Source: Pseudomonadota bacterium
Lineage (GTDB): Bacteria; Myxococcota_A; UBA796; SXON01
Assembly (NCBI GenBank): GCA_005778355.1
Contig: SXON01000156.1
Location: forward strand, 1-64,000
Reading direction: 5' to 3'
Length of the DNA stretch: 64,000 nucleotides
Under the pieces are notes generated by a model. The model was not told the origin of the DNA. It made no database searches and saw only the letters and a list, made by a program, of their open reading frames with translations. Of this stretch, positions 17,749 through 26,085 are shown piece after piece (position 1 is the first letter of the stretch; each line of letters begins with the position of its first letter). The translations under genes and the position numbers were made by a program.

Positions 17749-18278
17749 ACGCCCGCCGGGCCGCCCTCGGCCTTGGCGCATCTCTCGGCGATGCGCGGGC
17801 CACGATGGCTTTCGCCACGCGAGCGATCGAGTCCCTGCCAGACACGCAAGTTGTCGCGACCAGCCGAATGTACTGGTCCGCCCCCGCCGGCGGCGTGGCG
17901 CGCTGTCCCTTCATCAACGCGGTGGTTGTCGTCGAGACGACGCTGTCCCCGGGTGAACTCGTCCGCGCCTGCCGCGAGATCGAGGCCCGCGCGGGTCGCC
18001 GCCCGTCCCGTCGCTGGGCGGATCGTGTGCTCGACATCGACCTGCTCCTCGTCGAGGGTCTGGTCTCCCGCGACCCCGAGGCCACCGTGCCTCACCCGCG
18101 CCTGGTCGACCGTCCGTTCGCGCTCGTGCCCCTGGTCGAGGCCTGGCCGGAAGCCGCCAACCCCCGCACGCGTCGCCGCTACGCGCGCCTCGCGGCCGCC
18201 CAGGTGCCACTCGCCGTGGCTGGTGCCCTTCCGCGCCCGTTTCCCGAGATAAGCCGCGCGCGCGACGGAGCCACCGCC
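17745..18278 (+). CDS. folK: HPPK (FolK), in frame with the downstream transaldolase
   Basis: HPPK pyrophosphorylates 6-hydroxymethyl-7,8-dihydropterin in folate synthesis. From the GTG at 17745 the sequence shows [13 protein letters not shown] (the usual G-S-N-L-G-D loop), [15 protein letters not shown], and the signature [17 protein letters not shown]. HPPKs are about 160 aa, which would end near 18230. No stop codon occurs: the frame runs through a roughly 20-residue linker straight into the transaldolase ATG at 18279, making one 408-codon ORF. A TAA in the +1 frame at 18250 would end folK if one base were missing or extra. Real fusion, read-through or a sequencing indel are all possible. 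Confidence 0.85.
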
Positions 18279-18971
18279 ATGAAGTTCTTCCTCGATACCG
18301 CCAACCTCGACGAGATCCGCGAGGCCGCCAGCTGGGGCATCATCGACGGGGTGACCACCAACCCCTCCCTCATCGCCAAGGAGGGCCGCGATTTCGTCGA
18401 CACCATCTACCAGATCTGCACGATCGTCGATGGCCCCGTGTCGGCGGAGACCGTCGCCGTCGACGCGCCGAAGATGATCGAGGAAGGGCGCCTCCTCGCG
18501 CGCGTGCACCGCAACGTGGTGGTGAAGGTGCCGCTCACCATCGAGGGCATCAAGTGCTGCAAGGCGCTCTCTTCGGAGGGCATCCGCGTCAACGTCACCC
18601 TCTGCTTCCAGCCGATGCAGGCCTTGATCGCGGCGAAGGCCGGTGCCACCTACATCAGCCCCTTCCTCGGTCGCCTCGACGACGTGAGCGAAGACGGGAT
18701 GGACCTCATCCAGAAGATCGTCCAGATCTACGCGAACTATCCCGAGCTCAAGACGCAGGTGCTCTCCGCGAGCATTCGCCATCCCCTGCACATGGTGCAG
18801 GCGGCGATGGCCGGATCCGACGTCGCGACCGCGCCGTTCAAGGTCTACAAGGCCTTGTACAGTCACCCGCTCACCGACAAGGGCAACGCCGCGTTCCTGA
18901 AGGACTGGGAAACGGTGCCCGACCGCGACATCATCGGCCAGGTGAATCGCTGGTTGGCGAGCCGCGGCTAG
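18279..18971 (+). CDS. fsa: Transaldolase / fructose-6-phosphate aldolase (FSA/TalC family)
   Basis: This 230-aa class I aldolase is of the small transaldolase family and acts on sugar phosphates such as fructose 6-phosphate or sedoheptulose 7-phosphate. It starts [20 protein letters not shown] and contains [15 protein letters not shown] and the Schiff-base Lys K83 in [11 protein letters not shown], plus [15 protein letters not shown] at 18267-18270 sits 8 bases ahead of the ATG, which supports independent initiation although the frame is open through folK. Whether it is transaldolase or F6P aldolase cannot be decided from sequence alone. Confidence 0.9.
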   Translation: MKFFLDTANLDEIREAASWGIIDGVTTNPSLIAKEGRDFVDTIYQICTIVDGPVSAETVAVDAPKMIEEGRLLARVHRNVVVKVPLTIEGIKCCKALSSEGIRVNVTLCFQPMQALIAAKAGATYISPFLGRLDDVSEDGMDLIQKIVQIYANYPELKTQVLSASIRHPLHMVQAAMAGSDVATAPFKVYKALYSHPLTDKGNAAFLKDWETVPDRDIIGQVNRWLASRG

Positions 18972-18974
18972 GCA

Positions 18975-19775
18975 ATGTCGTACTTCGGCCAGAAGCACGC
19001 TCTCGTCACGGGCGGCAGCAGTGGCATCGGCTTCGCCGTGGCCAAGGCAATCATCGCTCGCGGCGGCCGGGTGACGATCGTCGCCCGTCGCGAGAAGGAG
19101 CTCAACGAGGCCCGGGCCCAGCTGGGCGACCGTGCGCTGGCGCTCGCGGTCGACGTGGCCAACGAGGCTGAGGTCGCTGAGAAGCTCGGCGCGCACGATC
19201 GCGCCCACCCGGTGGACATGCTGATCAACAACGCCGGGGTGGTGATGCCCGGCCGTTTTCTAGAGCTGCAACCCGATCAGTTCCGCTGGATGATGGACAT
19301 CAACTACTTCGGGACGGTGCACTGCTGCCGCGCGCTCCTGCCCGGCATGATTGCACGGAAGTCGGGGCACGTGCTCAACGTCTCGTCGATGGCGGGGGCC
19401 ATCGGCATCTACGGCTACACCGCCTACTCGGCCTCGAAGTTCGCGCTGGTTGGTTTCTCACAGTGCCTCCGCGGCGAGATGTGGCCGCACGGCGTGCGCG
19501 TCAGCGTGTGCCTGCCACCCGACACCGACACGCCACAACTGGCCTTCGAGAACCAGTACAAGCCGGCGGAGACCAAGGCGATCGCGGGCAACGTCAAGAC
19601 GATGAGCGCCGACGCCGTGGCCGCCGCGATGCTCGACGGGATGGCCGGTGGAAGCTTCGAGATCATCCCGGGTCTCGACGGCTGGTTCAGCGCCCTCGCC
19701 CAACGACTGATGCCCGGGGTCGTACGAATGGTCTGTGACAGCTCCCAGAAGAAAGCGGCTACCTTGAAGGCGTGA
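18975..19775 (+). CDS. SDR oxidoreductase resembling 3-ketosphinganine reductase (KDSR)
   Basis: This is a 266-aa short-chain dehydrogenase. It has the dinucleotide motif TGGSSGIG at 12-19, INNAG near 84, catalytic Ser at 137/138 and Y151-x-x-x-K155 (YSASK). The stretch PPDTDTPQLAFENQYKPAET (181-200) matches the hallmark of eukaryotic 3-ketodihydrosphingosine reductases (PPDTDTPG...EN...KP-x-ET), not of generic SDRs. The likely reaction is NADPH reduction of 3-ketosphinganine to sphinganine in the second step of sphingolipid synthesis. No serine palmitoyltransferase is in view, so the pathway is inferred. It lies 3 bp after fsa and overlaps the next GTG. Confidence 0.75.
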   Translation: MSYFGQKHALVTGGSSGIGFAVAKAIIARGGRVTIVARREKELNEARAQLGDRALALAVDVANEAEVAEKLGAHDRAHPVDMLINNAGVVMPGRFLELQPDQFRWMMDINYFGTVHCCRALLPGMIARKSGHVLNVSSMAGAIGIYGYTAYSASKFALVGFSQCLRGEMWPHGVRVSVCLPPDTDTPQLAFENQYKPAETKAIAGNVKTMSADAVAAAMLDGMAGGSFEIIPGLDGWFSALAQRLMPGVVRMVCDSSQKKAATLKA

Positions 19776-20296
19776 TCACGCTCTTCTTGCTGGTGCTGGG
19801 CTGCGACGGGGGCGACACGGGCGAGTCAGGCGCGGCCTGCGAGCCCGGCTGCGCCTGTGACGCATCGGTCGACGTGGGCGGCACCGGCTACGACGACGAG
19901 GGCCGGCCGGTGTGGATCGAGATGCCCGGTGGCAGCGAGCAGACGATGGTGCACGGGCCGCAAGGCGGCTGGCACGTGCTCGCGGCCGCGCAGGTAAGCG
20001 GCACGGCCGAGGTGGTAAGCATCGAGTACACCATCGAGTACCCCGAGCGCGACGCCCAGCTGTCTTACGGGCTCTTCCGGGTGATGCTCGTGGCCACGGA
20101 GTGCGGCGGCTACTACCCGAGCATGTTCGGCATCCTCGACGTGTCGGCCATCGCGGACGGAGAGGCCGATACGCCACCGGAGCTGCTCGCCGGGAAGGAG
20201 CTCCTCCTCCGCATGGACGTGGACGACGGCGAGGGGGGCACGGCGAGCGACGAGGTGACGGTGATCGCCGCGCTCGACCCCCAGGACGTGGAGTAG
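19772..20296 (+). CDS. Small acidic lipoprotein
   Basis: This 174-aa predicted lipoprotein starts at a GTG overlapping the SDR stop (GTGA) and reads MITLFLLVLGC, followed by DGGDTGESG, the flexible Asp/Gly/Thr linker typical of this genome. A Cys cluster (CEPGCAC) follows. The remaining 120 residues look beta-rich, perhaps an Ig-like fold (SIEYTIEYPERDAQLSYGLF). I do not recognise the family. There is no upstream in-frame start, so the 10-residue signal before Cys cannot be lengthened. Confidence 0.6.
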   Translation: MITLFLLVLGCDGGDTGESGAACEPGCACDASVDVGGTGYDDEGRPVWIEMPGGSEQTMVHGPQGGWHVLAAAQVSGTAEVVSIEYTIEYPERDAQLSYGLFRVMLVATECGGYYPSMFGILDVSAIADGEADTPPELLAGKELLLRMDVDDGEGGTASDEVTVIAALDPQDVE

Positions 20297-20426
20297 GTCG
20301 CCGGGCGTCCACCCGAGAGGGTGTGACACGGGAGAGGGGGAGAGTCCGCCGGTGGGCGTGCTACCTGCACGCCCACCGCCGCAGGGCGGAGGCCAAAGGC
20401 CGGAGCCCGGAGGGCAGCGGACGGTA

Positions 20427-20458
20427 GGGGGAGAACCCGCCTACGCGGGTTCTCCCCC
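20427..20458. terminator. Bidirectional hairpin between convergent genes
   Basis: A perfect 14-bp stem, GGGGGAGAACCCGC with GCGGGTTCTCCCCC, and a CTAC loop lie between the convergent small lipoprotein gene and rpsD (8 bp past the rpsD stop). There is no long T tract on either side. Placement and stem strength make a two-way terminator likely. Confidence 0.7.
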
Positions 20459-20466
20459 TCCAACAA

Positions 20467-21084
20467 CTAGATCTGCTGCGAGTAGAACTCGACGATCTTC
20501 TGCGGCGCGCACTCGAAGGGCAGGTCTTCGCGCTGGGGCTCGGTGACGATCTTGCCGGTGGCGGTGGCCGGATCGAACTCGAGGTAGCCCGGGCGCACCC
20601 GCGTGGCGGCCAGCGCGAGCGCGGCCTGCACGAAGGGACGGGTCTTGCTCTTCTCGTGGATGGCCACGGCCACGCCGGGCTTCACCTGGAAGCTCGGGCG
20701 GTCGACGCGCTGGCCGTTCACGGTGATGTGACCGTGCACGACGAGCTGGCGGGCCGCGGGGATGGTGGCGGCGAGGCCAAGGCGCCAGATGATGTTGTCG
20801 AGACGGCTCTCGAGGAGCGTCACGAGGATGCGGTCAGTCGTGCCCTTGCGGCGGCTGGCCTCGGTGACGTAGCGACGGAACTGCTTCTCCAGAATGCCGT
20901 AGTGGAAGCGCATCTTCTGCTTCTCCACGAGGCGTTCCTTGTAGTCGCTCTGCTTGCCTTTGCGGCGGGTGCCGTGCTGGCCGGGGGGAAACGGGCGGTC
21001 GAGAGTAGCGACCGTCGTCAGGCCCGGAAGCACCACGCCCACCTGCCGGCAACGAGCGAGCCGGGGTCCACGATAGCGTGCCAT
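20467..21084 (-). CDS. rpsD: 30S ribosomal protein S4
   Basis: This 205-aa S4 is a primary binder of the 5' domain of 16S rRNA. It begins MARYRGPRLARCRQVG, continues PPGQHGTRRKGKQSDY, and has the S4 RNA-binding domain (SRLDNIIWRLGLAAT near 105; RQLVVHGHITVNG near 123). A strong AAGGAG lies 8 bases upstream of the ATG. It stands alone rather than between rpsK and rpoA. Only one Cys is in the N-terminal region, so it is the zinc-free form. It may be a relocated sole copy or a second S4; the window cannot tell. Confidence 0.93.
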   Translation of the reverse strand: MARYRGPRLARCRQVGVVLPGLTTVATLDRPFPPGQHGTRRKGKQSDYKERLVEKQKMRFHYGILEKQFRRYVTEASRRKGTTDRILVTLLESRLDNIIWRLGLAATIPAARQLVVHGHITVNGQRVDRPSFQVKPGVAVAIHEKSKTRPFVQAALALAATRVRPGYLEFDPATATGKIVTEPQREDLPFECAPQKIVEFYSQQI

Positions 21085-21222
21085 GATTATGGCTCCTTGG
21101 GTGCGGGAAGTTCGCGAGGCCGGGGGATCGACGGAATGTCGTGGGCCGAGCTCGCCTGCCCCGGGATTGGGGCAGCCCGCGCGGCTAACCGTTAGGCGCG
21201 GCAACACGCAAGGAGGCGAGCC

Positions 21223-21699
21223 GTGAGTACGCTGCAAGACGCCCTGAAGAAGGCGATCCAGCCGGGTGCGACGGTGGAAGCGCGCGAGGTGCGCTCTGGC
21301 CCACCCGTGGGCGTGGCGACCCTGCCCGCGGCTGCGTCGAGCGAGTGGGCGCGCCTTCTCCGCGACCACGGCGTGAGCTTGCCAGGCGACGCCGTGGTTG
21401 CCACCTACCAGCAAAAGACGGCGGGCGTGGTGAAGGATCTCGAGCGCTCGGGACGGCCACGAGAGGCGCGGGCCCTCGCCTCGGCGCGCGACGAGTTCCT
21501 ACGCCTGCGCGAGCGGAAGGCCTGGGAGGGCGTGAAGTCCCGGTTCGAGGAGCTGGGGCTCCCCGAGAAGGCCTACCGAGCCATCAAGCAGGAGGGCGCC
21601 GACGCGGAGAAGGTCTTGGCGCGGCTCTACACGCGGCGGGCCGAGGAGTGGCGCGGCGTGGCCGCCGCCAAGCTCCGCGACGCGCTGCTCGGCAAGTGA
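21223..21699 (+). CDS. Hypothetical helical protein
   Basis: This 158-aa soluble protein has a GTG start (MSTLQDALKKAIQPG) preceded by a good AAGGAGG at 21210-21216, six bases away. I do not recognise it. The second half is highly charged and helical, with possible coiled coil (KDLERSGRPREARALASARD; KVLARLYTRRAEEW). It is divergent from rpsD and precedes the pseudopilin gene by 26 bp. It could be a nucleic-acid-binding or ribosome-associated factor, but nothing in the sequence proves that. Confidence 0.55.
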   Translation: MSTLQDALKKAIQPGATVEAREVRSGPPVGVATLPAAASSEWARLLRDHGVSLPGDAVVATYQQKTAGVVKDLERSGRPREARALASARDEFLRLRERKAWEGVKSRFEELGLPEKAYRAIKQEGADAEKVLARLYTRRAEEWRGVAAAKLRDALLGK

Positions 21700-21725
21700 G
21701 GTACACTAGAGCCTCGGAGGTGTGC

Positions 21726-22448
21726 ATGCGCAGCCGTCGCGGCGTCACGCTCATGGAAATCGCGCTGGTGGTCGCGATGATTGGCATCCTTGCCTCCATC
21801 GGGGCGAGCATGCTCACCAAGCAGATCCCAACGTGGCGTACTCGGCGTGCGGCCAAGGAGTTTCTCGCCCATGTCAACGCCGCCCGGGCCATGGCAATCG
21901 CGGATGGGGTGGAGTACCGGATCTTGATCGAGGCGACGGAGGACGACCCGACCGACAGCACCGACGCGGCAGGCGCCTACCGGGTGCAGCAGGGCAACGC
22001 GGCCAGCGAGTCGACGGAGTGGGACACCCTCCCCGTCGAAGTGGGCTCGGGGGATGACATCGGCGGCGAGGGCTACGTCAACATCGCCACCGGCATGGAG
22101 GATTCACTCCCGGGGGTCACCATCAAGACCCTCGATCCGCCACTCTTCGGCCCCTCGCACGGCGGTAGCGCGGACGCCATCCACTTCGGCCCCTCTGGGA
22201 TGGTGCTCAACGACGGCGACGACTTTGGCGACGATGGTTTCATCTACGTGCGTTTCGTCAACAAGAAGCAGGCGCTGGAGGGTGTTGACGAGGTGCTCGT
22301 CGTGAGCATCGCGCGCGGGGGATTGGCCCGCATGGTCGGTGGAGACAACACCATCGGCTACTCCGCCGGCAGCGGCAGCACCACGGCGAACGCCGGCAGC
22401 GGCAGCGGCTACAGCGGCGGCTCCTCGGGCTCGGAAACGCCGATATAA
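21726..22448 (+). CDS. Type II pseudopilin / GspH-like prepilin
   Basis: The 240-aa precursor begins MRSRRGVTLMEIALVVAMIG: a basic leader, a prepilin peptidase site after Gly6, Glu5 of the mature protein, and a hydrophobic helix. This makes it a pilin-like protein inserted by a type II secretion or type IV pilus machine. The remainder resembles GspH/FimT minor pseudopilins (short helix 'AAKEFLAHVNAARAMAIADG', then a beta domain). The C-terminus is a Gly/Ser/Thr-rich tail (about residues 205-238). GGAGG at 21716-21720 supports this ATG. No secretion genes are adjacent, so its partner apparatus is unknown; pilC lies 12 kb away. Confidence 0.72.
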   Translation: MRSRRGVTLMEIALVVAMIGILASIGASMLTKQIPTWRTRRAAKEFLAHVNAARAMAIADGVEYRILIEATEDDPTDSTDAAGAYRVQQGNAASESTEWDTLPVEVGSGDDIGGEGYVNIATGMEDSLPGVTIKTLDPPLFGPSHGGSADAIHFGPSGMVLNDGDDFGDDGFIYVRFVNKKQALEGVDEVLVVSIARGGLARMVGGDNTIGYSAGSGSTTANAGSGSGYSGGSSGSETPI

Positions 22449-22780
22449 GCCAGCTTCGGCGCCTGCCCTTCCGGGTCGGTCAGGGCGGCGCGCGCTCGCG
22501 CCAGGGTTCTCGCTAGGTCGATCGGCCCGGCGCGGTCGCCGACGAGCTTCGCGAGCGCCTTCGCCCACTGGCCGTCGCGCCCGCGGGGATTTCCGCGGCG
22601 ATGGTGCTCCAGGCTCACCGCGAGCTGGATGAGTCCCTGCACCTGCAGCTTCTCCTCCCCCGGCGGCTGCGCTCGCCAGAGGTGCTCCCAGGCCTCGTGG
22701 GCCTCGAAGTAGCGACCGGCGTCGTAATGGGCGGCCCCCTCGGCGAAGCGAGGATCTAACCAGGGGTCCTGGTGCGTCAT
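22409..22780 (-). CDS. DUF309 domain protein
   Basis: This 123-aa protein shows the DUF309 pattern AAHYDAGRYFEAHEAWEHLW followed by KLQVQGLIQLAVSLEHHRRGN. DUF309 proteins are small all-helical proteins of unknown biochemical function, found widely in bacteria. It starts at ATG 22780, overlapping the TGA of the HEAT-like gene by four bases. Its 3' end overlaps the convergent pseudopilin gene by 40 bp. Confidence 0.8.
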   Translation of the reverse strand: MTHQDPWLDPRFAEGAAHYDAGRYFEAHEAWEHLWRAQPPGEEKLQVQGLIQLAVSLEHHRRGNPRGRDGQWAKALAKLVGDRAGPIDLARTLARARAALTDPEGQAPKLAYIGVSEPEEPPL

Positions 22781-23784
22781 GCTGGCAGCCCCGCTAGCGC
22801 GCCGAGGAGGGCGCCGGCGTTCTTCCGTCCGCGCTCGCCGAGCCCCGGGAGGGCCCTCCGCACCGGCTCCGAGGCCGGGAGGCCGATGCGGAAGAGCGAG
22901 TCCATGGCGGGTAGATCGAGGCCGCCGAGCGCGGAGCTGCTCGAGTCGTCGAGGTGGGCGATCAGCAGCGGAATAGCACTGGAGTGACCAATCTCGCCGA
23001 GCGCGTAGAGGAGGTTGGCGCGCACCGGGTACTGGATGCCGAGTCCAGCGCCCGGACGCCCCTCGAAATCGTTCCTCTCGTCGCGCAGAGCGCCCGCGAT
23101 GAGGCTCACGCCGGCACTCAGGCCCAGCGCGCCGAGCCCGTCGGCGGCGAGTCGCCGCTGGGTGAAGCCGCGCCCGGGGTCGACGTCGCGCGCGAGCAGC
23201 GCCTCTTTGAAGTCGGCGAAGGCGCGTGGATCGCCGTGGTCGGCCAGCGCGACGAGGAGGGCGTGGTCGCCCCGCCGACCCGCCGTTGCCCGGGCCGAGC
23301 GGAGGGCGTCGAGGTCGCTCGGGTCGCGGCGCCGAGCCCGGGCGAGAAGGTCGTCGCCTCCCACGCGGATCGCGTCGAAGCGCTCGACGAGCGGGCGCCG
23401 AGAGATTGCGAGCGCCGGTGCACGTTCCCCGCTGGCGGTCTGGAGGCGTCGGCCTGCCCACGCGGCGAGCTCGTCACGCGCCGAAAGGTCGCCGATGCGG
23501 GCCCGGGCGAGTGCGAGCAGGAGCCGGTCCTCATCGGCCCGCGCGTGGATCCCTTCCAACCAGGCGGGCCGCACGTCCACCAGCCCGGTGGCGAGCATGC
23601 CCAGCCATGCCCGGAGCACCGCGCCGGCTCGCTGCCGGGCGAGCAGAGCGAGGCGATTGAGTTCGGCCGGACCGGCGTTCCGAGCGGCGAGGCGCACGTG
23701 CTGTGTGACCCGCGCCTCGGGCAAGAGCGCGAGCGCGCGCTCAGCGAGGGGGACGGCGAGGCGGAAGGCCAAGTGAACACACAC
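22777..23784 (-). CDS. HEAT-like repeat protein, hypothetical
   Basis: This 335-aa helical protein has a C-terminal half resembling HEAT/PBS-lyase-like repeats (RANLLYALGEIGHSSAIPLL; GLDLPAMDSLFRIGL). The N-terminal half is Arg/Ala/Leu-rich with no family I recognise. The start at GTG 23784 is tentative; a TTG four codons inside is an alternative. A perfect DnaA-box sequence lies immediately upstream of the start. It is translationally coupled to the DUF309 gene. The function is probably protein-protein scaffolding, by analogy only. Confidence 0.55.
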   Translation of the reverse strand: MCVHLAFRLAVPLAERALALLPEARVTQHVRLAARNAGPAELNRLALLARQRAGAVLRAWLGMLATGLVDVRPAWLEGIHARADEDRLLLALARARIGDLSARDELAAWAGRRLQTASGERAPALAISRRPLVERFDAIRVGGDDLLARARRRDPSDLDALRSARATAGRRGDHALLVALADHGDPRAFADFKEALLARDVDPGRGFTQRRLAADGLGALGLSAGVSLIAGALRDERNDFEGRPGAGLGIQYPVRANLLYALGEIGHSSAIPLLIAHLDDSSSSALGGLDLPAMDSLFRIGLPASEPVRRALPGLGERGRKNAGALLGALAGLPA

Positions 23785-24139
23785 TTATCCACAATGTCGA
23801 GCCGGGCGAGACGCCCTTTGCCGTCGTCAGCGAGACTGCATGACTTGTTTTCCACAAGCCTCCGACACGAAAGGTCGTCGTTTTACGCCTAGTTATTGAG
23901 TTGTACATAGAGTCCTCCATAACTATTGACATGTCCAGATAAACGTGGAATAGTCCGCCTCTGAGGAAACTTTCTGATGGTTTTCCTCTTGCCTTTCTGA
24001 ACGCCTCGCCATACCATCCAGGTGTCTGGGGGGCGGTGGTTGCCTGCCCTTCCCCGGCTCCCACCGATATCCCCCTCTTTCCCACCTTTCTTCCCTTCAA
24101 CGCTTCGCCTGGGTGCGGACGCGTCGGGCACGTGGCACC
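23785..24139. other. AT-richer intergenic region with DnaA-box matches and promoter-like elements
   Basis: This 355-bp gap between divergent genes is distinctly richer in A+T than its surroundings. TTATCCACA at 23785-23793 is an exact DnaA box and TTTTCCACA at 23848-23856 is a close one. TAGTTAT (23890-23896) and ATAACTA (23919-23925) form an inverted repeat. TTGACA (23926-23931) with 17 bp to AATAGT (23949-23954) is a possible sigma-70 promoter for the plus-strand gene. On the minus strand a GGAGGA lies just before ATG at about 23908, opening a 55-codon frame that runs into the HEAT gene; I do not call it. No dnaA, rpmH or gidA neighbours are seen. Confidence 0.45.
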
Positions 24140-25285
24140 ATGCCTGTTCCCACGAGTCCTGTTCGACCTGTACCGTCCGCGGTCCGGCTCGTCCGCACCT
24201 GGCTTCCCAGGCAGGGCACGGTGTGGCTTCTGGTGGTGGTCTGCGCGTTGTTCGCAGGTGGGCTGTCCACGCCAGTGGGCGTTGCGCGTCTGGCCCCGAT
24301 GTGGCTGGGCCTTCTCCCGGTGCCGTCTTCGACGGCTTGCGACACGCCGATACTGGCATGGGCCGCGCTGGCGCGAGGCGAGCTCCGCGCGGCCGACACC
24401 TGGGCTTGTCGCAGCGACATCGTCGGCGGTGAGCGTCGCCGCGCGGTGCTCGATGCCCGGTTGGCCGACCGTCACATTGATGTCGCGACGCGACGTGAGA
24501 TCGCTCGGTTGTTGCTCGCCACGGGTGATGGTGCCACCCTTCTCGCCGACGCGCGGCTTGGCGTAGACCTGCGGCGCGGGTTGGTTGATGTGGACACGAT
24601 CGCCCACGCAGACGACGACCTCGTGGCCTTGTCGCAGGCCTACCCGCTCGGGGGCGCGTGGGACGCGGCGCTGGTGGCCGAGGCGCTCTCGGCGGGTGAC
24701 GCCACGATCACCACGCCGCTCGCCGGCGGTGGAGTGGGGATGGGCCCCGCCGGGCTACTGGCGGGCTTGCCCCGGGTGCCGGCGTCTACGCCGTCCTCAC
24801 CCCAGCCGAGTAGCTACCTCGCGGAATATGCGCCCATCGGCGAGGCTTTTGCCGAGCACGTGTTCGAGGAGTGGGCGGCCGTTCGGGGCTGGGTCGCGGC
24901 CGGCCGCACCGAGCGAGACCGCGCCGACCGCGTGATGGCGGTGCTCGTGGCCGACTCGCCGGGCGAGCCCTGGGTTTCGGTCCACGCGCTCGTGCGTGGG
25001 GAGCGGGTGACGCCCGCGCTCGTGGTGGCGGCCGCGCTGGATCTCGGAGAGTCAGCCTCGCTCCCGGTGAGCGCGCGGGGCGACGCGGAGGCAGTCGTCA
25101 TTGGCGTGGGGCATCGCGCGGTGTACGCCCCCGCTTGCGGCCCACGCCGTCCCGCCGCCCTCCCGGGGACACGGGTCGACCCCGACTGGGGCAGCACGCC
25201 GGTGGAGATCGCGCGGCGGGCACGTGTTCTCTCCGACACCTGGGGACTCGGGCCCTGCTCGCCAGGCACGGCCTCGCCGGACTAG
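24140..25285 (+). CDS. Hypothetical membrane-anchored protein
   Basis: This 381-aa protein has one hydrophobic segment (about residues 26-45, TVWLLVVVCALFAGG) followed by an Ala-rich helical body. The most distinctive part is near 215-240 (SSYLAEYAPIGEAFAEHVFE), followed by Cys-containing C-terminal sequence (VYAPACGPRRPAALPG; GPCSPGT). I do not recognise a family. ATG 24140 is chosen because the hydrophobic segment follows a short basic N-terminus. It converges on the btpA-like gene with overlapping stop codons. Confidence 0.5.
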   Translation: MPVPTSPVRPVPSAVRLVRTWLPRQGTVWLLVVVCALFAGGLSTPVGVARLAPMWLGLLPVPSSTACDTPILAWAALARGELRAADTWACRSDIVGGERRRAVLDARLADRHIDVATRREIARLLLATGDGATLLADARLGVDLRRGLVDVDTIAHADDDLVALSQAYPLGGAWDAALVAEALSAGDATITTPLAGGGVGMGPAGLLAGLPRVPASTPSSPQPSSYLAEYAPIGEAFAEHVFEEWAAVRGWVAAGRTERDRADRVMAVLVADSPGEPWVSVHALVRGERVTPALVVAAALDLGESASLPVSARGDAEAVVIGVGHRAVYAPACGPRRPAALPGTRVDPDWGSTPVEIARRARVLSDTWGLGPCSPGTASPD

Positions 25286-26076
25286 AGGCCGAGCGCGCGT
25301 GCCATCGCGACGACTCGCGCCGGGTCGATGGGCGCGTCGAGCCGCCCACCGTCGTGGAGCGCCGTGCCCACGATGGCGCCGTCGGCGCGGGCTCGCCACG
25401 GGGGCGCCGAGCCCAGGGTGACGCCGCTCCCCACCCACAGCGGGGCACCACCGAGCGCCGGCCTGACCGCCTCCGCGTCGGCCGGATCGGCGCTCGCGCC
25501 CGTGGCCTTCCCCGTCACGATCACGGCGCTCGCCCCGGCGCGATGCACGAGGTCGGCCGCCTCGTCGACCAGCGGTCGGGCGCCGAGCGGCGCCGCGTGT
25601 TTCACCCGGACGTCGGCAGCGATGCTCACCCGCTCCGCCTCGATCTCGCGGCGGTATCGGAGCCAACGATGCGCGTCGCCCTCCACGATGCCCTGGTCGG
25701 CCACCACCGCGCCCACGAGCACGTTGACCCGCACGAAATCCGCCCCGGCGGCCGCTGCGACGGCGAGGGCAGCGATGGCGTCGTTACGCAGCACGTTGAC
25801 GCCCAGGAGCATCGCCGGATGGCGCGAGCGGATCTCGGCGACCACGGCGGTCATCATGGCCACGACGTGAGGATCCACGGCGACACGCGCGAAGGGTGCG
25901 TCGCCCAGGTTTTCAACGATCATGCCGCTCGCCCCGCCCTCGGCGAGCGCGTCGGCGTCGTGAAGGGCTCGTCGCGTGACCTCGGCGAGACCGGGGCCGC
26001 GGCGAGGGGCGCCCGGGAGCGGCAAGAGGTGCACGACCCCGAGGAAGGTGAAGTTCTCGCCCTCGCGACGAATCAT
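25282..26076 (-). CDS. BtpA/SgcQ family TIM-barrel protein
   Basis: This 264-aa protein belongs to the BtpA family, TIM-barrel proteins related to phosphoribosylanthranilate isomerase. Cyanobacterial BtpA supports photosystem I stability and SgcQ is a putative sugar-metabolism enzyme; most members have no known reaction. Visible signatures are VVHLLPLPGAPRRGPG at 14-29, GMIVENLGDAPFAR near 52, LGVNVLRNDAIAALA near 92, GADFVRVNVLVGAVV near 110, and ADVRVKHAAPLG near 150. The length is normal. It lies 9 bp downstream of the Y-family-like gene in the same direction, probably in one transcript. Confidence 0.82.
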   Translation of the reverse strand: MIRREGENFTFLGVVHLLPLPGAPRRGPGLAEVTRRALHDADALAEGGASGMIVENLGDAPFARVAVDPHVVAMMTAVVAEIRSRHPAMLLGVNVLRNDAIAALAVAAAAGADFVRVNVLVGAVVADQGIVEGDAHRWLRYRREIEAERVSIAADVRVKHAAPLGARPLVDEAADLVHRAGASAVIVTGKATGASADPADAEAVRPALGGAPLWVGSGVTLGSAPPWRARADGAIVGTALHDGGRLDAPIDPARVVAMARALGL

Positions 26077-26085
26077 TGGGGCCGC

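Noticed and set aside
23741-23910. Small minus-strand gene (55 codons) with GGAGGA before its ATG
   Set aside because: It overlaps the start of the HEAT-like gene, has no recognisable product and shadow-like composition; kept only as a note under the intergenic feature.
23785-24139. Chromosomal replication origin
   Set aside because: Only two DnaA-box matches and no origin-linked genes (dnaA, dnaN, rpmH, gidA, parAB); reported instead as an AT-rich spot with DnaA boxes.
24131-24146. Sigma-54 promoter at TGGCACCATGCC
   Set aside because: The TGGCAC half is present but the -12 TTGC is absent at the required spacing, and it overlaps the start codon.
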